28,649 bases of DNA from NCBI GenBank assembly GCA_949739465.1, contig CATIYQ010000082.1:1-28649 (forward strand), given 5' to 3'. The DNA is from an uncultured Peptococcaceae bacterium. Lineage in GTDB: Bacteria; Bacillota; Dehalobacteriia; UBA4068; JAAVYR01. Positions 16,303 to 22,468 of the stretch are shown one piece after another (within the stretch, counting starts at the first letter, position 1; each line of letters opens with the position of its first letter). The notes beneath the pieces are model-generated. The model saw nothing but the letters and a program-made list of their open reading frames with translations, made no database searches and was not told the origin of the DNA. A program made the translations under genes and the position numbers.

Positions 16303-16797
16303 TTAAGCGATATGGTCAGAGGAAGGATTACCATAATAACACAATGTGGAAACATAACGCAAAAAGCGGTGGGTTCGTTTATCAATATCCGCTTGGGTTA
16401 AGCCTTGATAAAGCAAGATATCCTTCATGACGGCGTTGACTTTTGTTTGTATTGGGGGTTGTCCTTGTCCCTTGGCTGTGGCGAAATCCAGATGATAAAT
16501 TTCTTCTGTGACGCGTTCCAGGACCAGGGTGAATGTGCCGAGAGTGACTTCTCCTTCCGTAAGAGGAAAGGTATAGGCTGCAATGTCCATAGAAATTTTT
16601 TGTTTGCTTGCTTCTGTGTAATGGCGCAAAACGATTTCCTGTTCCACAAAATGCAGTCGCTCTTTAGCGAGTTCAAGGGGCGTCGCCCCATATGCTTTGA
16701 CCAGGTAGGTTTCTAATTGTTCTATGGTCTTATAATTCGGTTTTAATTGGCTAGTCATTTCCGCCAGCCATTGTTGATGAGACGCTGCCATATCCAT
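16303..16797 (-). CDS. Uncharacterised 164-residue protein
   Basis: I recognise no family. The protein starts with an amphipathic helical part (SHQQWLAEMTSQLKPNYKTIEQ), then a stretch LELAKERLHFVEQEIVLRHY, then a strand-rich middle (ISMDIAAYTFPLTEGEV, TFTLVLERVTEEIYHLDF), and ends with a helical segment before NPSSDHIA. No signal peptide or membrane segment is seen, so a cytoplasmic protein is likely. The start ATG at 16797 (minus strand) has AGAGGA just upstream. It converges with dnaE on a shared terminator and is followed upstream by about 100 bases without a gene. Composition and codon use resemble the neighbours. Confidence 0.75.
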   Translation of the reverse strand: MDMAASHQQWLAEMTSQLKPNYKTIEQLETYLVKAYGATPLELAKERLHFVEQEIVLRHYTEASKQKISMDIAAYTFPLTEGEVTLGTFTLVLERVTEEIYHLDFATAKGQGQPPIQTKVNAVMKDILLYQGLTQADIDKRTHRFLRYVSTLCYYGNPSSDHIA

Positions 16798-16898
16798 ATG
16801 ATTTCCTCTTTCTTTGTTAATCTAATCATGGGGATTTTCTTTTATTGTAAGCCTATTTTAGACGATTTGACAAGTTGGAAAGAGAAATTTCCGGAAAT

Positions 16899-17069
16899 TT
16901 ATTTTTCGTTTTCATCTACCCAGTTTTTCGCCCGGAGGATATTTTCCTCTGACGGCATGGGAATATGCCCCGGGTGATGATAGATATGATGTTCGGCTAG
17001 CGCCAATGTTTCAAAGGCTTCTTGTTTTTGGGGAATGATTTTGTCCCCAGTCGTTTTTTTCCTTTTCAT
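16899..17069 (-). CDS. Small protein resembling DUF3787 family
   Basis: A 56-residue frame on the minus strand: starts MKRKKTTGDKIIPQKQEAF, contains AEHHIYHHPGHIPMPSEEN and ends RAKNWVDENEK before TAA. The ending (IPxPSEExxxxAKxWVDxNxK) is what I recall for DUF3787, a family of short clostridial proteins, some reported on spores; this is memory-based and needs a profile search. The start ATG at 17069 has only a distant AGAGG (15 bases upstream), which weakens the start call. The protein is soluble, with a His-rich centre. It lies between the unknown 164-residue gene and the divergently oriented acetolactate decarboxylase gene. The rest of the 430-base gap (16798-17227) shows no other gene. 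Confidence 0.65.
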   Translation of the reverse strand: MKRKKTTGDKIIPQKQEAFETLALAEHHIYHHPGHIPMPSEENILRAKNWVDENEK

Positions 17070-17227
17070 GATATCTTTTGTTTACCTCTTTTTTCTGTTT
17101 TCTGCCAACAGTTTTATGCTTTTATTTTTTCTCTTATTCCATAAAATATACGGTTTTTTCGTATCATTTGGCGCGCGCCCTCATAGGATAGTGCATAAAG
17201 GGTGGATGCGGAAAGAGGTAAGCTCTC

Positions 17228-18019
17228 ATGCGTAAGATGATGATATTGCTGTTAACCGTAGTTGTTTGTTCCTTCTGGTTGTCAAATGTACTTGTCTTGT
17301 CAGGGGAAAAAGATGTTTTTTATCAGGGCGGAACTTATGCCGCGCTGTATGCGGGAAATTATAATCAGGTGGCAACTGTGGGACAAATCAAGGAAAAAGG
17401 AAACTTTGGTTTGGGTGTGTTTGATTTATTGGATGGAGATATGATTGTGTTGGATGGCAAGGTTTACCAAGCTGACAGCAGTGGTAATGTTACAAAGGTG
17501 AAAAATGATGCAGGGGTGCCTTTTTATGAAGTGGTGAATTTTCAAGTTGATAGCGAAAAAGAATTAGGTTCGGTAGAGAGTATCAGACAACTATATAATC
17601 AGTTGGACCGTTTCCGTAAGCGTGATGATGTGATTTATGCCATTCGGATAGAGGGGACTTTTCCGCAAATAAAAACGGCCGCTTTCTCGCGGCAATATTA
17701 TCCCTATCCTAATCTTGCAGAGGCAGCGGAAAGACAGGGGGTTTTCCATTATGAAAATGTTACCGGAACATTAGTGGGCTTTTGGTTACCGGATTGTGTG
17801 GATACTATGAATCAACCGGGATATCATTTTCATTTTCTCTCAGATGACAGGCAAAAAGGCGGACATTTGTTGGAACTAGAAATGGAGAAGGGAATCGGAC
17901 AGTTTGATGAAATCGTAGAAATGAATATCGCTTTTTCTGGCGTCATGACAACGCCTCTTGCTGGGGAGCAAGTGTTACCGACTATGATAACAAGGCAGAA
18001 TGGTTTATCCGAACCATAG
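17228..18019 (+). CDS. budA: Alpha-acetolactate decarboxylase with signal peptide
   Basis: The enzyme converts 2-acetolactate to acetoin and CO2 in the butanediol/acetoin branch of fermentation. Family features in the 263 residues: GNFGLGVFDLLDGDMIVLDG (59-78), YAIRIEGTFPQIKT (137-150), SRQYYPYPNLAE, ENVTGTLVGFWLP, and the zinc-binding GYHFHFLSDDRQKGGH with H200, H202 and H213. The first 25 residues (MRKMMILLLTVVVCSFWLSN) look like a signal peptide, so the protein is probably exported or membrane-tethered; a secreted form is known in Brevibacillus brevis. The ATG at 17228 follows AAAGAGGT at 17212-17219. No acetolactate synthase gene is beside it. The identification is strong; the cell location is inferred from the signal-like start. 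Confidence 0.93.
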   Translation: MRKMMILLLTVVVCSFWLSNVLVLSGEKDVFYQGGTYAALYAGNYNQVATVGQIKEKGNFGLGVFDLLDGDMIVLDGKVYQADSSGNVTKVKNDAGVPFYEVVNFQVDSEKELGSVESIRQLYNQLDRFRKRDDVIYAIRIEGTFPQIKTAAFSRQYYPYPNLAEAAERQGVFHYENVTGTLVGFWLPDCVDTMNQPGYHFHFLSDDRQKGGHLLELEMEKGIGQFDEIVEMNIAFSGVMTTPLAGEQVLPTMITRQNGLSEP

Positions 18020-18073
18020 GGAGAGCTATTTATCCTGGTAGTCACTGAAATCCAACAAATCTTTGGCCTGTAC

Positions 18074-18268
18074 CTACAGCGCTTCTGCTAATGTAAATAG
18101 AATTTCCAGGGAAAAGGAGCGGTGGTCCGTTGTGGACTCAATATAGCTAATATAACTACGGCTGATATGACTGATTTCCGCCAACTTTTCCTGTGAAAAC
18201 CCCAGTTTTTTACGATATTTTTTTACATTCTTTGCTAAATAAGTAAACGATTCCTCATGTCTTGACAC
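18074..18268 (-). CDS. XRE-family HTH regulator, apparently truncated by an in-frame TAG
   Basis: A 64-residue Cro/C1-type helix-turn-helix protein. The HTH runs from about 12 to 60 (KYRKKLGFSQEKLAEISHIS, then RSYISYIESTTDHRSF, then LEILFTLAEAL). The start is GTG at 18268 with AGAGGAAG upstream. The frame stops with TAG at 18074-18076, yet reading on gives VQAKDLLDFSDYQDK and then a second TAG at 18026-18028; that continuation is just what XRE domains usually have after LAEAL. So one codon seems to have become a stop. The short form still has all five HTH helices, or nearly so, and might work. It is transcribed away from the small gene at 18393, suggesting that it controls that intergenic region. 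Confidence 0.8.
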   Translation of the reverse strand: MSRHEESFTYLAKNVKKYRKKLGFSQEKLAEISHISRSYISYIESTTDHRSFSLEILFTLAEAL

Positions 18269-18291
18269 GATATCACTTCCTCTTTAGCTTA

Positions 18292-18382
18292 TTGTAGAAT
18301 AATTTGTCGTTTGTTATTGTTTGACATAGTTTGCAGAATTATGTATGTTAGACAGGGTAGGGGGTATATTTTGTAGAAAGAT
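18292..18382 (+). repeat. Three 12-base direct repeats at about 40-base spacing (candidate operators)
   Basis: TTGTAGAATAAT (18292-18303), TTGCAGAATTAT (18331-18342) and TTGTAGAAAGAT (18371-18382) share TTGYAGAA-N2-AT and begin 39 and 40 bases apart. They lie between the XRE gene and a small + strand gene and bracket the promoter at 18321-18349, so binding sites for the XRE protein are a reasonable guess. Confidence 0.45.
18321..18349 (+). promoter_or_regulatory. Promoter for the small gene at 18393
   Basis: TTGACA at 18321-18326 and TATGTT at 18344-18349 with a 17-base spacer. The middle copy of the 12-base repeat sits in the spacer, where a repressor would block it. Confidence 0.6.
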
Positions 18383-18392
18383 GGGAGTGATG

Positions 18393-18587
18393 ATGTTGAA
18401 AAACCAACAATTATCGATGCTGCAACCATGCAAAGAAATCGAAAAAAATAATCAGTTAGAGAAAGGGGCGTTTGCCGCTTTAGAATTAAATAAACAGTAT
18501 ATGACTGCGATTCTTTGTTCTATTCTTACCATTGAGAAGGAATTATTTGCCATTACTGATGTTTTGACCGGGCGGATATCCGATTAA
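18393..18587 (+). CDS. Small orphan protein next to XRE regulator
   Basis: A 64-residue protein, unrecognised. It starts MLKNQQLSMLQPCKEIEKN and continues as a mostly helical segment (LEKGAFAALELNKQYMTAIL, then LTIEKELFAITDVLTG). GGGAG at 18383-18387 is 5 bases before ATG 18393; an adjoining ATG at 18390 is also possible. A promoter with a repeat in its spacer precedes it and the XRE gene is divergent, an arrangement seen in small regulated loci such as toxin-antitoxin or prophage-derived pairs, but no known toxin motif is visible. The following 44 bases are non-coding. Confidence 0.55.
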   Translation: MLKNQQLSMLQPCKEIEKNNQLEKGAFAALELNKQYMTAILCSILTIEKELFAITDVLTGRISD

Positions 18588-18631
18588 GAGACACAAAATA
18601 ACGCTGCTTTTCATAAACTAATAAGAAGACC

Positions 18632-18922
18632 ATGGGAAAGTGGTGTTGCTCGATGTTTTTAGAGGAAAGCCCCTATCTTTATCTATATGGAACTCTTACG
18701 TTGCGGGGGACAAGCCGTTATGAAAACAGATTCTTTCCGGACTCTCTGTTTTTACAGCAATTGCCACAATGGAAAGATGAAATCGTTGCTGTCAATTTTG
18801 TTGTGCCGCCGGATTCTCGTGTTGTTCTTTTTATGGGGGACAGGCTGTTTTTATCTGCCTGCCGTCTCTATCGGAACGGGGTGCCATTGAGTGGAGCGGA
18901 ACGGAAGGGGCTTTTAAAGTAG
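18632..18922 (+). CDS. Small uncharacterised protein
   Basis: A 96-residue frame, unrecognised. It starts MGKWCCSMFLEESPYLYLYG, is rich in aromatic and beta-type residues and ends LSGAERKGLLK. An alternative start is the ATG at 18653 (MFLEESP). Neither start has a strong ribosome binding site (AAGAAG lies before 18632). No signal peptide is evident. A frame of this length with strand-like alternation (DEIVAVNFVVPPDSRVVLF) is probably real but could be chance. It follows the small orphan gene by 44 bases on the same strand. Confidence 0.45.
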   Translation: MGKWCCSMFLEESPYLYLYGTLTLRGTSRYENRFFPDSLFLQQLPQWKDEIVAVNFVVPPDSRVVLFMGDRLFLSACRLYRNGVPLSGAERKGLLK

Positions 18923-18941
18923 ACGGTCAACTCTTTTCTAT

Positions 18942-18970
18942 TTGCTTATTTTGGCGGTAAGGAATATAAT
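18942..18970 (+). promoter_or_regulatory. Promoter for the membrane zinc-finger gene
   Basis: TTGCTT at 18942-18947 and a perfect TATAAT at 18965-18970 with a 17-base spacer, about 58 bases before the GTG start at 19028. Confidence 0.65.
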
Positions 18971-19027
18971 AAAATTAAGGATTAACAGCTTTTATGAGCA
19001 GAACAAGCAAGAAAAGAGGCGGGAATC

Positions 19028-19939
19028 GTGGCAGAAAAGTTTGGGTTTGCTGTGATTTGTTTGATTATTTCTGCAATATGGGCGTTTTTTGCAGATTTAA
19101 TTGCAAAGCATAGAGGTTACACCAGTATGCTTTATTTTTGGTTGGGGTTCTTCTTTTGGCCTTTTGGCATTTTTATTGCGGCATTGCAGCCCGATTTATA
19201 TGTGGATAAGCCTGACCATTCCCATGGTGCGGATATTCGGGTAAAGGGCAATGATGGTAAGCCCGTATTGGGTGTGGTGGAAAACTGGTATCAGCAAATG
19301 CCGATAGGGCTTTTGCATAATCAGATTATTGTTAACCGTAATCGGGATCATGCTTATTTGATTTTGACCTTTTTAAATCGGGGCAATAAAGTCATCAACT
19401 CCTTTCATTTGCAGATTACCTGTTTAGATGATTGCGGTGACCCGGTGGGCGAGAATGCTGTTATCTATCATGCTTATCAGGATTTGGCTGTGCCGCCGGG
19501 AGAGAAATTCGGTGATAAACGGAATGTTTTGCTGCCGTCGTCTTTTACCCGTCGGGTACAGATTAAGCCTATTAAGATGCTCTTTGGCGATGGTACGATT
19601 TTACGAGGGGAAGAAATTGATTTGACAGATGTAGAACGGTTACCACAAATGCGGCTTTTAAAGAAAAAATCTCCTTATGAGCAGTTTTTGGTGGATAAAT
19701 ACGGTGAAAAAAATGCTGATTTTCCTGCGTTGTATATACCTGAGCAGCTGGATGACGCTACCTGGAGTTGTTTTTGCGGTAAAGTAAACAGCCATGGGGA
19801 TACCTGTGAGCGTTGCGGCAGAAGCAAAGAAAAAACTTTTGCTGTCTATAATGAAGAATTTATGGGTGAAAAACTGGCAGAGCTTATGACAGACCAGGAA
19901 GAGTATAAATATTACCGCTTTAATAAAGGATTGGAATAA
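19028..19939 (+). CDS. Membrane protein with RanBP2-like zinc finger
   Basis: A 303-residue protein of unknown function. It has two predicted membrane helices (about 5-26 and 33-53), the second very aromatic (YFWLGFFFWPFGIFIAAL), then a soluble beta-rich domain (about 90-200) recalling an immunoglobulin-like fold (DHAYLILTFLNRGNKVINSF). Near the C terminus WSCFCGKVNSHGDTCERCG (246-264) fits a RanBP2-type or zinc-ribbon finger with C248, C250, C260 and C263. The GTG at 19028 follows AGAGGCGGGA. It has its own promoter and ends at a terminator shared with the convergent amidase gene. Such architecture suggests a membrane-tethered protein-binding or sensing role, which is only inference. Confidence 0.8.
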   Translation: MAEKFGFAVICLIISAIWAFFADLIAKHRGYTSMLYFWLGFFFWPFGIFIAALQPDLYVDKPDHSHGADIRVKGNDGKPVLGVVENWYQQMPIGLLHNQIIVNRNRDHAYLILTFLNRGNKVINSFHLQITCLDDCGDPVGENAVIYHAYQDLAVPPGEKFGDKRNVLLPSSFTRRVQIKPIKMLFGDGTILRGEEIDLTDVERLPQMRLLKKKSPYEQFLVDKYGEKNADFPALYIPEQLDDATWSCFCGKVNSHGDTCERCGRSKEKTFAVYNEEFMGEKLAELMTDQEEYKYYRFNKGLE

Positions 19940-19954
19940 TGATTTCAATAAAAT

Positions 19955-19985
19955 AAAAAAGAGAGGCATGAAACCTCTCTTTTTA
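19955..19985. terminator. Bidirectional terminator between convergent genes
   Basis: GAGAGG 19961-19966 pairs with CCTCTC 19974-19979 around loop CATGAAA, flanked by A6 and T5, so it serves the zinc-finger gene (+) and the amidase gene (-). Confidence 0.85.
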
Positions 19986-20480
19986 TTAAGTACGAATGCC
20001 TTCTATATGGAGAAAGCGAATGTTGGCGAATACATAAGTAGAAAGCTGCCGCATATGGGCGTCAAAGGTGTGAGTGGAAATGAAAATCCCTTCGGGGGTG
20101 GGTGCGCCGTCTATACCGCTGATGAAAAGAGAGTGATAAAAGTGACCTGTTTCATCACCTAGCTGGATAACATCTCCCGGTATCATGTTCTCTATACTGC
20201 ATTCTTTGGCAAAAGGTCCTTTGCCGCCATTTCCGGTAAGAAAGCGGTAAAGGGGTTCTACTCCGGTCCAGGCAGGGGCGCGGTCCTTTGCAGAGCGGTA
20301 ATACCAGCCATAGTTGGGGGTAGTATTCATGACGCCGCTACCGGCATAAAGACACTGAGAGATAAAGTTGGTACAGTCTCCGCCCATGGTGCTGAAATCC
20401 TGATAAGCGGGGTTTCGCTTCTTCGCCCATTGGGTGCAGTAGGCAATAGCCTTTTCTCTGTTGTAGGAGATTTGTTTCAT
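19986..20480 (-). CDS. Amidase_6-type (NlpC/P60-like) putative amidase
   Basis: The 164 residues match the Amidase_6 (PF12671) pattern: YNREKAIAYCTQWAKKRNP at the start, GGDCTNFISQCLYAG with the catalytic Cys C36, NYGWYYR, PGDVIQLG, FYHSLFISG with H116, and HTFDAHMRQL with D140. Such domains are papain-fold hydrolases thought to act on peptide or cell-wall amides. Unlike many relatives, this one has no signal peptide and no other domain: the catalytic domain starts at residue 4, so the product is cytoplasmic, or released by lysis. The ATG at 20480 has AAAGGGA upstream. It converges on the zinc-finger gene and starts close to the divergent gene at 20604. Confidence 0.88.
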   Translation of the reverse strand: MKQISYNREKAIAYCTQWAKKRNPAYQDFSTMGGDCTNFISQCLYAGSGVMNTTPNYGWYYRSAKDRAPAWTGVEPLYRFLTGNGGKGPFAKECSIENMIPGDVIQLGDETGHFYHSLFISGIDGAPTPEGIFISTHTFDAHMRQLSTYVFANIRFLHIEGIRT

Positions 20481-20603
20481 AAGAATTCCCTTTCTTTTTT
20501 CTATATGTTATGCGAAGAAAAAAGAAAAGGAGATTGTGAAGATTTGGCAAATATTATAAAGAATAGGGATGTCAGGAAAGAGACAGGAATGGAGAGGACG
20601 CAT

Positions 20604-21455
20604 ATGGGAAAAAGAAGCCTTGTTTTGGCATTTGTTAGTATTTTGTGTATGAGCTTTCTGGTAAATGGTATTTTGTTTATGGAGTGGAGCAAAGAGAAAA
20701 AGCAAACCACCGATTTAAATGCCCAAGTGGCGGAGGTTACAGCTGATAACGAGCAGCTGCGGAAAACCGTGGCGGAACTGGAAGGTACGATTGCTTATCC
20801 GGAACAAAAGGAGGAAGCGGTGAATGCCGATTGGCAGCATAGTATTTGGTGGCGCGCTGCGATGCTGCGAGGAGACAGTGAGAAGGAAGCCGCTTTTAAT
20901 CAGCGTATCAATGAAAACCCTATTGACGCTTATTTCCACGGTCTAAAAGAACCGGTAACCACCGTCGACTTTAACGCTTATTATTATCTTTATGAAAATG
21001 CTTGGAAAGATGAAATGGATGCTGTCTATCAGAAATTGCTCGTGTTATTAAAAGACCCTGCTTTGCAAAAACAATTTATTGAAGCGCAGACGAATTTTGC
21101 TGCTGGGATTCAGGGCGATTATGATATTGCAGTTGCTGCTTTTGGTGCAGAAGGTTCATATCCTATGTATGGCACCAACGTATGGTTATTAAATGCCGGG
21201 CTTGCTCAAGGGTATAAAGAACGGACCATTGCTCTCTTAGAATGGACTTATTTCTTAGACGATCGCATTGATTTTACATTCAATGCCACAGAATTTCAGA
21301 AAAAATATGACCCTTCGGATTTGCGGGAACAAAATAGCAATGCTGACCGTCAAAATAGTGTAACAGACGGAAATGTTGGCGTTCAAAGTCAACAGAGTCA
21401 ACAGAGTCAGCCGGGGCAGCAAAGTCAACAAGGGCAAAACGGAGAAAACAGATAA
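20604..21455 (+). CDS. Membrane-anchored coiled-coil protein with Gln/Ser-rich tail
   Basis: A 283-residue protein of unknown function. It has an N-terminal signal anchor (about 5-27), a short coiled coil (about 35-62, DLNAQVAEVTADNEQLRKTV), a globular helical domain (about 75-245, with NAYYYLYENAWKDEMDAVYQ), and a low-complexity tail of repeated QSQQ units that ends GQNGENR. The ATG at 20604 has GGAGAGG at 20591-20597. Longer upstream starts would overlap the divergent amidase gene and are less likely. The globular part recalls small lysozyme-inhibitor LprI-type domains (WRAAM, YYYLYENAWK), but I am not sure. The orientation outward from a single membrane anchor suggests it faces the cell wall. 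Confidence 0.75.
   Translation: MGKRSLVLAFVSILCMSFLVNGILFMEWSKEKKQTTDLNAQVAEVTADNEQLRKTVAELEGTIAYPEQKEEAVNADWQHSIWWRAAMLRGDSEKEAAFNQRINENPIDAYFHGLKEPVTTVDFNAYYYLYENAWKDEMDAVYQKLLVLLKDPALQKQFIEAQTNFAAGIQGDYDIAVAAFGAEGSYPMYGTNVWLLNAGLAQGYKERTIALLEWTYFLDDRIDFTFNATEFQKKYDPSDLREQNSNADRQNSVTDGNVGVQSQQSQQSQPGQQSQQGQNGENR
21384..21437 (+). repeat. Gln/Ser-coding short tandem repeat
   Basis: Two adjacent copies of the 9-base unit AGTCAACAG (21387-21395 and 21396-21404), followed by a partial copy and related CAA/CAG-AGT codons, encode the QSQQ-type tail of the preceding gene. Such repeats can change length by slippage. Confidence 0.6.
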
Positions 21456-21539
21456 GTTGACCTGACCTTGGACGATTTTGCCTATCTGTCTGTTTCTATA
21501 AAGATAATAGGAAGACGAACAGAAGAAAGGAAAATCGCT

Positions 21540-22442
21540 ATGAAGAAGGTTTTACTGATGATTGGGACGTCGCTCTTGCTTTTTGCTTTTGCACTGCCTT
21601 GCTATGCCGCCCAGAAAATTGCCATTACCTTAGACGGCGTGCCGCTGACTACAGAGATTGCGCCCGTTATCATCAAAGGGCGGACTTATGTGCCTGCTCG
21701 CGTTATTGCAGAGAATCTGGGCGCGTCTGTGGACTGGAAAGATAACAGCGTGATTATCTATACGGCTGCGGGCGAAATGATAACATTGCCTGTTGGCAGC
21801 AAAACGGTAACTTCCACATATCCCGATGGTGTGGATGAGACAGGAGAAACTTATACGGCAGTTGGTACTTACACCATGGAACAGCCTGCCCGCACGGTCA
21901 ATGGTAGGGCTATGGTGCCTTTGCGGGATATGGGGCTCTTAATGGGGGCAAACATTGACTATGTAAAGGGTACGGTCATTATTACGACTGTTCCTTACCG
22001 CATTAACGACAAACCTGCTGAGCTGACTTATGAGTGGCACATGACAGCAGGCAGCAGCATTAACCAAATCAAAGGCAATATGAACATCGGACAAATGCAT
22101 TATTGGCTGACGGAAGGCAAAGGGGTAGAGGTCGCAGCACCTGTTTCCTATGGTTGTAATGTCAATCTGGACCCGCCAAACTATTATTATCTGGATAAGC
22201 ACTATCGTTTCTATACGGACGGAATAGATATTACCAAACCGGGACAAGAAAATTTCGATGTCTATACCCATACTTCTTATGACGGCAATCCCATTCCGGA
22301 AGGGTATAGCCAATTTCTCTTACATGATGTAGACCAGGATAAATGGTATCAGTTTGACGCTGAAATTTATGAAAAAATTGATAACTTTCTGTTGAATTTA
22401 GGCGACGATATGTGGGAAAACTTATCTAATACTATTCTATAG
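21540..22442 (+). CDS. Exported stalk-domain protein A (copper amine oxidase N-terminal-like domains)
   Basis: A 300-residue secreted protein. The signal peptide (KKVLLMIGTSLLLFAFALP, then CYA|AQ) ends near residue 23. The mature part begins with a copper-amine-oxidase-N (PF07833) repeat: ITLDGVPL and KGRTYVPARVIAENLGASVDW (46-66). A second, weaker repeat follows (NGRAMVPLRDMGLLMGANID, 121-140). The C-terminal part from about 155 is shared only with the next gene (YYYLDKHYRFYTDG, PEGYSQFLLHDVDQDKWYQFD). The name comes from an amine oxidase stalk; no oxidase is implied. ATG 21540 has AAAGG nine bases upstream; an in-frame ATG at 21468 would put the signal peptide inside the protein. It is 26 bases before its paralogue. 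Confidence 0.88.
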   Translation: MKKVLLMIGTSLLLFAFALPCYAAQKIAITLDGVPLTTEIAPVIIKGRTYVPARVIAENLGASVDWKDNSVIIYTAAGEMITLPVGSKTVTSTYPDGVDETGETYTAVGTYTMEQPARTVNGRAMVPLRDMGLLMGANIDYVKGTVIITTVPYRINDKPAELTYEWHMTAGSSINQIKGNMNIGQMHYWLTEGKGVEVAAPVSYGCNVNLDPPNYYYLDKHYRFYTDGIDITKPGQENFDVYTHTSYDGNPIPEGYSQFLLHDVDQDKWYQFDAEIYEKIDNFLLNLGDDMWENLSNTIL

Positions 22443-22468
22443 AAACGAAATGGAGGAGGAATGTAACA

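Noticed and set aside
17170..17179. GC-only palindrome GGCGCGCGCC in an AT-rich gap
   Set aside because: Only 10 bases, not followed by a T-run, not repeated elsewhere that I could see; no role can be supported.
17035..17235. Hydrophobic 66-residue plus-strand frame rich in Phe and Leu
   Set aside because: It overlaps the minus-strand DUF3787-like gene and the start of the decarboxylase gene, has no ribosome binding site and simply reflects T-rich DNA.
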